The notes: generated by a model from the letters alone, not told the origin. A DNA stretch of 64,000 nt from Nageia nagi (GCA_050084985.1 JBITNC010000001.1:7750001-7814000); one strand, 5' to 3'. Numbered from the stretch's first letter, positions 36,320 to 48,699 are shown. Numbers and translations are program-made.

Positions 36320-36958
36320 TGTTTATGATGCTACAAATATGAAAGGGAAATATTGAAAAAATGTAATTAATATTGATTTGAAATAATAAAATGACAACTA
36401 ATCTAGTGGAAAAAATAGAGCATGCACTGATAAATAGAACATAAAATAGCAACAATAAGTACATAAGGATAGGATTTTACTAAATAGTAATATAATCATA
36501 GGCTACTTTGAGGGGCCTACCTCCTTATAGCTTCAAAGTGAAAATAATATTCAAGATGTCTTTCTCCACACACTTCTACCTATTTATAATGTAATTAATA
36601 TTGATTTGAAATAATAAAATGACAACTAATCTAGTGGAAAAAATAGAGCATGCACTGATAAATAGAACATAAAATAGCAACAATAAGTACATAAGGATAG
36701 GATTTTACTAAATAGTAATATAATCATAGGCTACTTTGAGGGGCCTACCTCCTTATAGCTTCAAAGTGAAAATAATATTCAAGATGCCTTTCTCCACACA
36801 CTTCTACCTATTTATAATATATTAACCCTAACCTTAATAGTAATGCAAGATCAACCCTCGCCCTTACAATCACAATATTATGGTTTACAATATAGGTTGA
36901 TAGTTTAACTAAAACAACTAATACAAACACTAAAATGTTAGTATGTGGGATCCTAACA
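36320..36958 (-). repeat. F 3' LTR with internal 228-bp duplication
   Basis: Removing one copy of the 228-bp unit (36362-36589 or 36590-36817) leaves exactly 411 bp, the length of the other LTR. The two units are almost identical. Confidence 0.85.
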
Positions 36959-37119
36959 TGCCAACCCTCTTGGGATGAAGCTTTGTCAAAAAAAGCTTGA
37001 ATTATAAAAATTATTGCTGTAGCTGATGAAGTATTTCTCATATTGCATCTTTTGATGCCATGCCTTGCCACTGCATAAGGACTTCTATGATGGAGCAATT
37101 ACAAATATACTATAAACAT

Positions 37120-38430
37120 TGATCTAATATTACCTTAGGTATAACTACCATTGATCTATCCTCTACCAACTCATGTAATTATGTCTAAACTTGAACCTCT
37201 GATCCAACCACTTTCTTGAGATAGGAGACATGAAACATTGAGTGAATTTTGGAAGAATTATAAAGCTTTATTTTGTATGTAGCTAGGATAATGTGTTGCA
37301 ACACCTTATAGAGAACATAAAACTTTAGGGCCAATTTTTGAGGACCTTTTATTTTTAAGGATTTCTAAGGATAAGGTTGTAGCCTTAAAAAGACCATGTC
37401 ATCTACCTGGAACTCCCTTTTGATATGTTGCTGATCATCCTATTACTTCATACAATGTTGGGCTATCTAAAGTTTATCCTTAAGAAAATAGATAATATCA
37501 TCCTAAGTAACTAATGTTGATTTAACTACCAAAACTTTCTTGGTACCTGCAACATACAAGGTGACTATGGGTGGAGCTTAACCATACATTACTTCACAGG
37601 AGGTCATCTTATTGGTAGAATTATAAGATGTATTATACTACCACTCAACCAAGGTAAGCCATCATACCTAATGCATAGGTTGTGCTAACACAAAATACCA
37701 TAAGTATGTTTCCAAATATTTGTTGATAATTTCAATCTAACCATTAGTTTACAGTTGATATGCTGAGCTCATGTTTAGTTGGATACCTTGTAGCTTGAAA
37801 AGCTCTTGCCAAAAATGGCTTGTAAAAGTGGGATCATGATCATTAACAATTGTCTCTGGCATGCTATGTAGTTTAAAAATTATATCCAAGAATAATTGTG
37901 CCATTCACTACCTTGTAGGGATGAGCCAATGAACCAAAATGAGCATATTTGGATAACTGATCAACCACCACTACAATAACTAATTTACCATTGGATTAAG
38001 GTAGGCCTTTAATGAAATCCATTGAGATATCATCCCATGTATGATTATGTATAATAATATGTTGAAGGATTCCTTGAGTACCCATTATCTCACTCTTTTA
38101 TCATTGACACACATCATAGGCTACCATTAATTGCTTGATATCTAATTTCATACCTACCCAATACAATGATCATGCCACTTGCTTATAAGTTTTTAAAAAT
38201 CCATCATGTCCTAATGTAGGTGTGGAATGAAATTTTATAAGTAGTTTTTTATTTACATTTTGAAAGAGATGGTAAAAGAAATTTACCTTTAAATCTCAAA
38301 ATACCATCATGCCATCTATGGTGTGGTTTACTCATAGGGTCTTTAGTGATTTGTTTTAACAATTCTTGGATGAAGATATCCTCTACCCACTCCTATTTAA
38401 CTTTATCCAACCATTAAGGAATAGGAGATT
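37120..38430 (-). pseudogene. F integrase with C-terminal extension
   Basis: HSTPTLGHDGFLKTYKQV and ..VACDVCQ-like residues (zinc-binding HHCC domain, about 38130-38250), WDDISMDFIKGL...VIVVVVDQLSKYAHF (core DDE start, about 37940-38060), then near 37150-37400 LKIKGPQKLALKFYVLY...SMFHVSYLKKVVG, the segment that precedes a chromodomain in chromoviruses. I do not see a clear chromodomain. Confidence 0.65.
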
Positions 38431-38439
38431 AAAGAACTT

Positions 38440-39640
38440 ACAATGCTACCTAATCTTTAAATTTTCTAGATAGAGCATCAGTAAACACATTCTCTTTACC
38501 TTTACGGTATACTATCTCATAATCCTACCCTAGTAGTTTGGTCATGCATTTTTGTTGCTCGGATGTAGAAATACATTACTCAATGAAAAATTTCAAACTA
38601 TGATGATCTATGAGGATGATGAAATGGTGACCAATGAGATATGGTCTCTAGCATTGAATTGCATGAATGATGGCAAGCATTTCTTTTTCATAGGTGAACT
38701 TACCCAAATTGTTACCAGAGAATGATCTACTAGTGAATGCTAAGGGATGCCCTTACTACATAAATACTACCCTAATTCCTGCTCCATAAGCATAACTTTA
38801 TATCATAAAGGTTTTATAAAATTTTGGCATTGCTAATATTAGGGTGGTACATATTGCATCCTTAATCTTAAGGAAAGTTACCTCAGCTTGAGGGGACCAT
38901 TGGAATGCATTCTTTTTCAACAACATTGTTAGAGGAGCTACAATCTTACCATAATATTTCACAAATTTCCTATAATAACCAGTCAACCCCAAGAATCCTT
39001 GAAAACTTTTCAAGGATGTAGGAACAAACTAGTTTTGCATGTCAGTAATCTTATGTGGATCCACCTTAACTCCCTCTTCAGACATAATGTGACCTAAGTA
39101 GTCAATTTCCCTCTTATCAAATGAACATTTTGATTTTTTGCATATAGCCAATGTTCCCTCAAAATTTGTAAGGTTTGGTCAACATGTGCCATGTGTTCCT
39201 ACCATGTCTTACTGTAGATCAAAATATCATCAAAGAAAACTAAAATGAACTTCCTAAGGAATAGACAAAATGCCTAATTCATTAAACTTTTAAATATGTA
39301 TGGAGCATTTGTGATGCCAAAAGGCATGACCAAGAACTCATAATGGTCCTCATGGGTGCAAAATGCAATTTTTGGTATATCCTCCTCCTTGAGGTAGATT
39401 TGATGATACCTAGATCATAGGTAGAACTTGGAAAAATATCTTGCCCCCTGCAGTTCATCCAATAATTCATTAATGATTGGTATGGGAAATTTGTCCTTGA
39501 TGATAATTTTGTTGAGGGCCTTAAAATCCACACACATACATCATAAGCCATATTTCTTATGAACCAATATAATTAGAGAGGAATATGGGCTTATGCTAGG
39601 TTAGATTACTCTTGCATCTAATAGTTCCTAAACCAATTTT
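38440..39640 (-). pseudogene. F reverse transcriptase and RNase H
   Basis: Read in shifting frames: [49 protein letters not shown] (FFDD at about 39226-39243), then 38798-39013 FQGFLGLTGYYRKFVKYYGK and APLTMLLKKNAFQW, the RT-RNase H connection of chromoviruses. Stops and frameshifts throughout. This enzyme would copy the RNA. Confidence 0.75.
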
Positions 39641-39873
39641 TCAATTTCATTTTTTTGTAAACAAGGATACTGATAAGGATGAATACTTGGTCAATGACTT
39701 CCTAGCACCAACTGGATGGCATGATCATGTGATTATTGGGGTGGTAATATTTTTGGTTCCTCAAAGACACATGCATGTTTACTTAAGATGGGTTATAGAT
39801 CCTTAGGCTCCATGACTTCAAATTCAATGATTGATAAAGAGTATAACTGTGATGGCATCCCCTTTCTAGTTTT

Positions 39874-40431
39874 TCATATGATCTTTTCCATGTGATTTGA
39901 GCTCATAATTTGTAAAGGTCCACCTTGTAATCCCCTAAGAGTATGCTCTTGTTCATCTATCTTGAAGGTCATCCATAACTCTACAAAATTCCATTGCATG
40001 GTGCCCAAAGTCCTCAGCCATTGCACCCCCAAAACTATATCACATCCCCCAAGTGGTAAAGCATACATGTCACTTTTCAAAGTATAGTGGTCCATGCTCA
40101 ATTTGACATTTTGACATGTGCCTTTACATGCTCTTTTTCCTCCATTACCAACCATAACTTCAAAATTATTTATAGGGTGGATGTAACAATCAGCAACCTT
40201 AGCCACATGTGGATCAATGAAATTATGAGTACTTCCTAAATCCAATAATATTATGAGAGGGCACTTTTTAAAAAACCCTTTGACCTTCATAGTTTGAGGG
40301 ATAGTAATTCTTACCAATGCACTATAAGAAATAATTGGGGCCTCCTCATCTAGAATTTCTTTTGTAGCCTCTTTGGGTGCACTCTCATATTCCTCCTCAC
40401 TAGGACCATTAGCATCAAACAAATATAACAT
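39874..40431 (-). pseudogene. F aspartic protease
   Basis: A 185-codon open stretch. It has LIILLDLGSTHNFIDPHVAK (active-site loop, D-L-G), VMVGNGGKRACKGTC and LPLGGCDIVLGVQWLRTLG, the three landmarks of chromovirus retropepsins (usual LIDSGSTHNFI, VANG, DVVLGVQWL). Complete at domain level; the Ser/Thr after catalytic Asp is Leu. Confidence 0.8.
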
Positions 40432-40434
40432 TTT

Positions 40435-41400
40435 TTGAGTACAATGATGACCATGAACAAATTTCTCATCATAATTATAGCAAAAACCTTTCTTTCAATG
40501 CTCTTCCATTTCCTTCCATGTCAACTTCTTAGTTTGCATTATGCGGTTCGATGGTGGGGCACTTATGTTATTAGAGGAATGGAAAATATTATATGTTTTT
40601 TTAAATGGGGGTCTTACATTTTATTAATGAGCATTAGCTTTATCTTTAGCGAGCTTTGCCAAAGTAATAACATCCATCATAGTTTTAGGATTAAATATTT
40701 TGACATTTGGTTTAATTTCTTCCTTTAATCCATTGATAAAACAACTTGTGAAAAATGCATCATCCAACCCCTCTATGTGATTTGTCAATTTCTCAAATTG
40801 ATTTTGGTATTCTTTGACTATTATGGTTTGATGTAACTTGGTCAATGGCCCTGTGAAATCTTCATAGTCACTAGGACTAAAATATATAAATAATTATTAA
40901 GTAAATTCATCCCATGAAGGAGAAAGATGCATTTTTAAGTACCACTAGTGCCATTGGAGAGCCTCACAATCTAAAATGAAAAGTTGCCATGTGCACCTTC
41001 AAATCTTCTAGAATTTGGTTCAATGTGAAATACTATCCAGACTTATAAATCTAGCTAGTGGGATCATCTCCATCAAATAGAGGAAAATCCAATTTGGTTG
41101 TGCAAAGAAGAATGAAACCACCTTATTGGCCCTAAAATTTATGATGATACCCCTATGGATTTCCTAACTACCCTAATTGTTGTGAACTATATGCATTGTT
41201 GGTATGACTGATACTTAGTTGGACACTATCACATTTACTATCAAGGGTTTGTATTTGTAAAATTTCTACCTTGAATATACTGGTAAGTGTATCATTCATT
41301 TGTTGGATCATAGTTTGAAATGTCATCATGGTAAGATCAGCTTATGCTGCTATTTAGAATCTTATCTCAAGTGCCATTTCTGGAAACTACTATTTCTAAA
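40435..41400 (-). pseudogene. F gag remnant
   Basis: The clearest open part is 40624-40845: EYQNQFEKLTNHIEGLDDAF, FINGLKEEIKPNV, PKTMMDVITLAKLA, the standard Retrotrans_gag C-terminal pattern. A knuckle follows at about 40435-40490 (CYNYDEKFVHGHHC), in which one of the four zinc ligands, the second Cys, reads Tyr. Stops precede and follow. Gag assembles particles; this copy cannot. Confidence 0.65.
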
Positions 41401-42718
41401 GCTACTATTTTTATAAAGTGCCTAAAAAAGTGGTGCAGATTCCCTTAGAAGATCCAAATAAATCTCTAAAAGTAATTGATTTACACAACAAGCAAACCAA
41501 TGGAAGAATAACCTTTTTTTTAACACACACTTTATTTTATTCTTCTGAATCTGCACTACCTTTTTCAGGTCTGTTACAATAGCTCATATAGCCAAGAGAA
41601 AACTTGCACTTCTAGAAAATCACGAACCGTCCGAAAACTCGCACTTACTAAAAATAGAAACTTTCCGAAAATAGACAAATGGAAACTTTCTAAAAATAGA
41701 AAGGTCCTCAGATCATGGCCAAACTGGGCGTGCAAGCTCAGTTAATAAGGACTAAAGGAACTCTCACTTATTATCTTAAACAAACTCTTACAACAAAAGA
41801 TATTAAAGTCTACTTATTGAAAAATCTTGAAAACTGACACTAAAAGCTAATTTTGAGGCACTAAACGATGGATTTAGGTCAATCGGAAAACTTTCCGTTT
41901 GGACGCATGCCCCCCATAGGAGGTTGCCACCGCATGATAAAAACCCATATCTAGCTCTCCTCAAAATTTCAAGACGATCTGACGGTCAGATCAAAAGTTA
42001 TGAACGTTTGACGGTGCATCAAAAAGTGTATGGGTGTAATATATCAAAATGATCAACTTGAAAAGATTATCACAATGGGCTAGATCCCTTAATAATAATT
42101 TTTGGACTCTCAAACTCTTTTGTTTTACATATGTAGGCCTATTTGCTTTTGTTAATAACTCTTGAAATGGTACAGATTTTTAGTTATTTAGCTCTAAAGG
42201 TTTTGCTGCCTCTAAACTGCTATTTTTGGTGGCTTTAAAAAATTGCATGTCATACATTGTACCTCCTAAATTAAAGTTTTTTATGTGAATGAATGATTCT
42301 AGGGTAAATATTATTTGCTCTATAAGCTTATCTAAACACCCCTCCTATTCAACTTTTGCAAGAAAAGAGGCTACAAAGATGGCTTCTATGATAAGTAACT
42401 ATTCAACAACACTTACTGGTGCACTACAATTTATATATGGTCGACATAGCTTCCTACCTAGTTTCCATTTATAGCCTAGATAGTCTCCAATATACCTTTC
42501 AGTATGTGGAATCTGATTCCATGTAGGGTTTTATCTGAGGCCTAGGTATTGGTGTAGAGTTTTATGCACCTCACTTCACATACAGCTATATGGACAAGTA
42601 TGCTTAGCCAAAAATGATAGATCCTCCTAGATGTTTTAAAACCTTTGATACAAGGTTTCTAGTTTAGACATCCAAGAAGAGAAAATTGTTTTCCTGCAAT
42701 AGAATGGCCCTATAAAAA

Positions 42719-42731
42719 GCTTTGATACTAG
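42719..42731 (-). other. F primer-binding site (eroded)
   Basis: Minus strand AGTATCAAAGC, a variant of the TGGTATCAAAGC type, adjacent to the 5' LTR. Confidence 0.5.
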
Positions 42732-42732
42732 A

Positions 42733-43143
42733 TGTTACAATGCAACAAATATGAAAAGGAAATATTATAGAAATGTAACAAATATTGATTTGAAATAGAA
42801 AAATGATAAATAATCTAGTGGAAATAATAGAGTATGCACTGATAAATAGAATACAAAATAGCAACAATAAGTAGATAAGGATAATATTTTACTAAATAGT
42901 AATAGAATCACAAGCTGCTTCGAGGGGGCTACCTCCTTACAACTTCAAAAGTGAAAATAATGTTCAATATGCCTTTCTCCACACACTTCTATCTATTTAT
43001 AATATACTAACCCTAACCCTAATAGTAATGCAAGATCGGGCCCCACCCTTCCAATCACAATATTATAGTTTACAATATAGGCTAACAATTTAATTAAAAT
43101 AACTAATACTAACACTAAAATGTTAGGATGTGGGATCCTAACA
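42733..43143 (-). repeat. F 5' LTR
   Basis: 411 bp; plus-strand ends TGTTACAATG and GATCCTAACA. A TATA-like TTATAAATAG (minus) lies near 42993-43003. Confidence 0.85.
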
Positions 43144-43350
43144 AATTTCATATAGATGATGTGGTCTTAAATGAAAATCAACAACACTCACATTTGGAAT
43201 GGACTTTGAGGGATATGTTTTCTCTAAATGGGTTAGGGCCCTATGTGATTAAATGCAAATTTGGATCAAGGGCATATCACTTGGCTACCTTGGAAGGGGT
43301 AGAAGGGGTTGAACCAATTAGTATCATACACATTCATCCCTTTCACATCT
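43144..43350 (+). pseudogene. E (part 4): integrase C-terminal end
   Basis: FHIDDVVLNENQQHSH, LNGLGPYVIKCKFGSRAYHL, ATLEGVEGVEPISIIHIHPF and a TAG. This is the C-terminal tail of Tat-like integrase (usual GDLVLK..., WxGPYxI, GAYxLxxLEG, P.NxxHLK.Y). It joins the codons left of F (PQEFVYD). Confidence 0.75.
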
Positions 43351-44400
43351 AGTGGGTTTCCCTATGTGTTGGATTTATCTTTGTTTATCTTGCATCATGT
43401 GTTTTTTAAAAAATATAAAAAAATTCTAAAAAATATTTATCTTAATCATCATATAAATTCATCAATATCTTATTTTCATCTCATCATTGCCATCATTTTG
43501 CAGTGAGAATCAATCTTGCTTAACTTTGCTTTTTCAGTTTATGTGCTCATATGAGAAGGATTCCTATGCATGTTATATTAATTAGCTACGGTGTCTCTTT
43601 TCATCTACCAAAGTTTTATTTCATCAAGATGAATCTTGATTTTTAGGATTGATACTTGGATGGTCTCTTGCTTTAGTATATTTTAACTTTTTTTGTAATA
43701 CAAAAACCACTAGTCACTCATTCCTAGTATCAATTGCTTGGCTAATCTTCACATTTATATGTTTGCTTTATTTTTTATTATAATTTTTTAACAATTTATA
43801 AAGGTCATGGAACTATTAGATGATAAATCCATCTTATTTTGGTTGGGGCTAGAGCTCATCTTACACATTTAGATGGAAGTTAATTCCAAACTTATTTGCA
43901 TTTATTATTGTATCCAGCTATTGTGTTTCACAATTATCAATTATTCATGTTCTCATCATTTCTCACTGTGGTTCAATATCATTGAATGCCTTTCCTCATA
44001 TTGTTTCATAAAATAGGAGGAACAAGGTCTCATTTAGTACATTAAAAAGGAACTTAATACCAAAAATTCTACATCATAAAATCATGTTTTCTTGTTCATT
44101 TTGAAACATTAAAAGTCATTCATCTAAAGCAAAATAAAATAAATCCATCATAACCATCTCAAATGTAGAATAATAAAAATATGCATGAATTGAACCCTTG
44201 CATACTATAATTATCACAATAATAAAAAGTGACATAAATACATTTATCATGATTTCAAATCAACACATGTAAGCAAACCATCATGTATATATAAAAATAT
44301 GGAATAAATCATCATAAAAAATACATAATATATCTAAAATGCTCTGATAGAAAAAATATTTTCCAACAACATACACTCATATCATATGTCTAGTCCTAGC
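43351..44400. other. Non-coding interval
   Basis: AT-rich, presumably 3' flank of E. No gene or repeat recognised. Confidence 0.35.
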
Positions 44401-45153
44401 CTATGTAATCTATCAAGCCAAAATATGTGTGTCTCATCCACCCTCAAATATGTCAAGAAGAAGATATAGATCTCTCATGTGATCTTTCCATAGACTAAGC
44501 TATATCTAGAACTCTCCCTCTTATATGTCTTATCCTATCATATGGATGGGAGGTCGCATGTGATGAGCTCATCACATGTGTACTCTTAGAGGCCCCATGT
44601 GTCCTATGTGTAGCATGTGTCCCTTGAGTCTTATGGGTCCTACTCTATGAACTCAATGGGATGTTTGGAAGTGAAATCCCCCATCATAGGAACTCTACCT
44701 CATAAATTATATTCCTCCTATGCTATCTATCCAATTGATGGATCAAATGCACCATTGTTAGAGATATCTCCAACTCTCTCTAACTAGTTTTGACAACCTC
44801 TGGCTACTTAGTCTCTCACCTCTAGATGTGCTCCTACATGTAGTGCTCTAGATCCTATACTCACTAATGTAGCTCAACCTCTTGGAGCTAACTCTCCTAA
44901 TCATGCTTCCTACTTTGCTCTAAGTTATGCTCTTTCTTTGCTAGCTAATTCTCAAGGTATACTATTCATTCCTTTGATATCACCAATTTAGGATCAATTA
45001 TCCCTACAGGACCTCCCTCCTCACTATGAAACCAATTTCCTACATATAACCTATCTCTATAGGGGCTCACCCTCATCCTCTTTAACCTCCTCCTTGATCA
45101 ACTTAGGATGTTGAGAAATCCATCATCTACTATAGGCATTTATGTATCCTACA

Positions 45154-45404
45154 TGTTATAACCCCATAAAATGTATTAGGAATACTACTTATGTTTAGTC
45201 CCATATGCACTATGCATTAGGTTACTTATGTTGTAAAAGCTATTTATAGGGCATTTCCCTATTATTATGAAGGGAAAAAGAAGAATGAGTTGTCTTATGT
45301 CAGAAGTGATTCTCAAGGAGGTGCTCTCCATCCATTAGTGTAGAATCAGTGTAATCTTGTAGGAGTAAGCCATAACCTAAATATGATCTATTAGGATCTT
45401 AAAA
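45154..45404 (+). repeat. G 5' LTR
   Basis: Starts TGTTATAACCCCATAA; the final CA has become AA. Confidence 0.85.
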
Positions 45405-46332
45405 ATATGGTATTAGAGCTTTAATTTTGGCTCTTATGGGTAGTTTTGTTGTTAGGGTAAGTGGGTTTTATCATCTATGATTATTTTTGTGTGTTGAGTG
45501 GTTTTGGGTGGTTTAGATTTTTGAGTGGTTTTGGTTGTATGGGTAGATCTATGTAGTGTAGGCCCATTTTATTTTTTTAGTAGATTTATGGGAGATCTAA
45601 AGTAGAAGCCCATGAGTGAAAGTAGAGAATGCATGTCTAATAGTTTTGTTGGCAAAAGACATCCTAAGAGGATTCAAGGTTATGTGTGAAAGTTTAGAGG
45701 TAGATCCCATGAAGCAAGTGGCAAAGGTGGTTGGATTTAGTTTACAAGGGAATAGATGACTTTGTGTTTATGGCATGATAGATGATCTCCATAATCATGG
45801 CTTGGTGGTTTTTAAGTAGGGAGGGTTTGAGAGGTACATGATAGAAAAACAAGCATGATAGTATTAAGGGCATGGCAATAGGTCAAGAGGAGCAACAATG
45901 AGTAGGAAATTTAGGGAGACAGGAACAAAAGTGGCTAAGTAGTCACAAATCGAGTGAGGTGTAGATTTGGAGCAATCATGATGGAAAGGGGTCATATCCA
46001 AAATATGTAGGGTCTATTTTCAAGTAGTTTGGAGGGTTAAATAAGGGTTCATAGGGAAAGGAGGGAAAAATCACAAACTTTTGAAAAAAAAAATCCCCCT
46101 TCCTCACTTTTCTTATATTCATAACCCATTTGTAAAACTAAACTAGCTCAAAAAATGTCAAAAACTCCCTAGTTAATCTAGACATAAGTAGCACAATTTT
46201 GAGAGGAGTGACCTTTTAGGACATCCTAATATTGCACCATTTTTTCAATTTCTTGTAAAGAGGTCCTCTTTAAGGTTGTGAACAAGACATATTAGACACT
46301 CTAATTTAGAATATTTATATTAGTTAAAAAAA

Positions 46333-46824
46333 ATGATGATGGATACTATTGCTCTACCATTTAATGTTGAGTTTGTGCATCATTATATTAATGATTTTGA
46401 GGATTTTAATGATGATTATGTGATGGATGAGAAATTATCCCTTCAATTATTCACTAATGGCTTAAGGGTAGAAGTCAAAAATAATGTATTCATATTTAAT
46501 CCATCAACTCTAAGAGATGCATATTCATTGGCCAAGTTAGCAGAGGCTATACTTGCATATCCACAGCCTATTATGGTTCATGATGACATTCATGTGGAGC
46601 CAATGGACCCTGTTATAGAGTGTGAGGACCTTCCTCTCATTTGTATCAATATGGATTACATGGTGCTAGTGGACCCCATTGTAGAGTGTGAAGACCTTCC
46701 TCTCACTTATCTCAATACATATGGTGTGGAGATAATGGACCTCATTAAGGAGTATGAGGCCCTTTCCTTACCTTGTATTCATATAGATGATGTGGATTAT
46801 AATACTTCAAGTATATTGGATTAG
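46333..46824 (+). CDS. G short Gag-like ORF with acidic repeats
   Basis: 163 codons, open from 46333. Residues about 15-75 carry the Retrotrans_gag tail (EKLSLQLFTNGLRVEVKNNV, NPSTLRDAYSLAKLAEA), close in pattern to F Gag (FINGLKEEIKPNVKIFNPKT), so the source was probably a chromovirus. Residues about 85-150 are a new acidic part with VEPMDPVIECEDLPL, VDPIVECEDLPL and IMDLIKEYEALSL, an approximately 25-residue repeat in three copies. No knuckle, protease or pol. A possible use is binding helper particles; function not shown. Probably truncated upstream. Confidence 0.55.
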   Translation: MMMDTIALPFNVEFVHHYINDFEDFNDDYVMDEKLSLQLFTNGLRVEVKNNVFIFNPSTLRDAYSLAKLAEAILAYPQPIMVHDDIHVEPMDPVIECEDLPLICINMDYMVLVDPIVECEDLPLTYLNTYGVEIMDLIKEYEALSLPCIHIDDVDYNTSSILD

Positions 46825-47149
46825 ATTGCATAGTGTGAGGATATTCTTCTCAATTACATTATTTTGGATGATCTTAGGTCTCATGTTTTCTTTGAGCAAC
46901 CTTTCATGACTATTCAACATAGTAGTAGCAGCATGGTAGATTCTTTATGGATTCTTCTTGATGATTCTTTTTTCCCTCCTTGAAATCAGCATCATCCTTC
47001 TTGGAATGGATTTTTGATAATGGATGGGCTCATGTTCACCTTTTACGCACTATTGGCTACTATGGTCAAATTGGACTCCTTAGTTCCCTCTTGTCTTTGT
47101 TATTCATGGATAGATTGTATATATAGTTTGTATTTTTGGTAAGCTTTGA

Positions 47150-47282
47150 GGACAAAACTTGTCTAAGAGGGTAAGAATGTTATGAATCCCCTTAGTATAC
47201 TAGGTTTGTGATGTGTATTACATTTTATTAGTGTATGGTGTGTAGAAGCTTTGAGGACAAATCTTCCTTAAGGGGATGGCAA
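47150..47282 (+). repeat. Duplicated G 3' junction
   Basis: CTTTGAGGACAAAACTTGTC with a purine tract and AATGTTAT occurs at about 47143-47185 and again, as CTTTGAGGACAAATCTTCC... at 47234-47287, so the sequence leading into the 3' LTR exists twice in tandem. Confidence 0.5.
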
Positions 47283-47552
47283 TGTTATAACCCCATAACA
47301 TGTATTAGGAATAGTACTTTTGTTTAGTCCCATATGCACTATGCATTGGCTTACTTATATTGTAAAAGCTATTTATAGGGGGTTTCCCTATTATTATGGA
47401 AGGAAAGATAAGAATGAGTTGATTTTTATATGAGAAGTGATTCTCAAGGAGGTGCGCCCCTCAAATCGGTGCAAGCAATCCATTAGTATAGAATCAGTGT
47501 ATTTTTATAGGAGTAAGCCATAATTAGGTTATTATCCATTAGGATCTTAACA
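47283..47552 (+). repeat. G 3' LTR
   Basis: TGTTATAACCCC...TCTTAACA, 270 bp. Confidence 0.88.
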
Positions 47553-48699
47553 CTACATTGTTATGGTCTTTGGCCTAGTCCTAATCACTATCAAACTTCA
47601 TTTAGGTATCTTAGTACATGAGACAAGGCTTCCTATCTCTACCATTTGACTTGTTGTATATCATAATTATGGAAGGTACATCATGTAACTATTTAAAGTG
47701 TTAGAGTATTTGACGGTACTCAAAAAAATCTATATAATCCTTGCACATAAGTACCCATCTCATTCACTTGGTACAAGCTAGTTGTATCATGTCCTAATCC
47801 CAAGCTAGTCCATCCTTGTATGGCCTCCAAATCATGTCTTTAGGCTATAGTATCCTAAAAAATACCTCTAAATTATGCTACCTAACCACCTCTCATATGT
47901 CTAATCCTACACTCATGGTCAATGTTCCTAGTGCATCATGTAGGGATACTATGTGTTGGGCTCCTCAAAATAAATAGCATCCTAAGCATGCACATCATAG
48001 GATAGACCTACTAGTCATTCCACTGCTATATGCTCCCATCCCCACACCTATAGAAATAGTAAGCAGTGTGTCCCAATGAAAACCCCTAACTCCATATCCC
48101 ATAACTTGAAGTATAGCTAGCCCAATAAATTTGGTCCCCACATGAATACTCGAGCACCCTCTTGCATCTCCTTCGAAACCTAATAGATCTTCTAAGGGAA
48201 CCTACACCATGAAGCATTTGATAGCACAAAAAATGTGATGACCATCATTATAAAGTTAGTCTATATATGATCTCAATCTCATAAGCATGCTCATAGTAGT
48301 AACCTCCTCCATCCCACTGTAGTATATGATATCGATGGAAAACTACCCTAATGGATATTGCATCTCTCCCCCTCATCTAATAGCTCGATCATAGGTGCAT
48401 CCTCCATCAGAATCCTAAGAATCTACCAGACATCCTTTAGAGTCATAGTACACTCTTCTGTTGGTATATAAAAAATGTTTATGGAAGAGTCCCACCACTC
48501 ATACAAGGTTGTAAAATACCCAAAGTTTGCTACAATATTATGTATCATGCTTGTGTATCCTAGTCTCACACTATATATCCACATCCACTTTGATGCTGAC
48601 ATATTTCATTGTAGTTGCATGTATAGATTGCAAAACTTATGTCACATGCATATAGTCTCATTTAGCAATAAAACCAATAAAATAAACTAAGTTAGTCAT

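Larger units (their letters stand above)
36320..43143 (-). mobile_element. F: Ty3/gypsy chromovirus-like element
   Basis: LTRs 42733-43143 (411 bp, 5' on the minus strand) and 36320-36958 (639 bp because of a 228-bp internal duplication). AATT flanks both ends (4 bp certain). Minus-strand order gag, protease, RT, RNase H, integrase is gypsy-like. Frames are full of stops. It interrupts E between the integrase core and C-terminal region. Confidence 0.85.
45154..47552 (+). mobile_element. G: 2.4-kb non-autonomous LTR element
   Basis: LTRs 45154-45404 (251 bp) and 47283-47552 (270 bp; a 19-bp insertion in the second). Target duplication CTACA is perfect (45149-45153, 47553-47557). A TGGTATTAGAGC primer site follows the first LTR at about 45409 and a polypurine tract (AAGGGGATGGCA) precedes the second. 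The interior codes only for a short Gag-like protein, so it is a mini-element depending on a partner. Confidence 0.9.
44400..48600 (-). pseudogene. Plant mobile domain (PMD)-type protein pseudogene, split by G
   Basis: On the minus strand near 48430-48560: FGYFTTLYEWWDSSINIFYI, then TEECTMTLKDVW, one stop and ILRILMEDAPMI. This matches the PMD signature (LVERWxxxTxTFHLPxGExTxTLxDV..LxGLxxxGxPV). PMD proteins (MAIN-like) act in genome stability and silencing, and PMDs are also carried by transposons. Body sequence continues with many stops to 47558, then beyond G from 45153 (WISQHPKLIKEEVKEDEGE) to about 44400. Whether the parent was a host gene or a TE-borne PMD cannot be decided. Confidence 0.55.

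Noticed and set aside
43008-43026. CTAACCCTAACCCTAATAG, telomere-like repeat
   Set aside because: Only two to three units, not the plant CCCTAAA form, and it lies inside the F LTR (partly present at 36829-36840 too), so it is LTR sequence.
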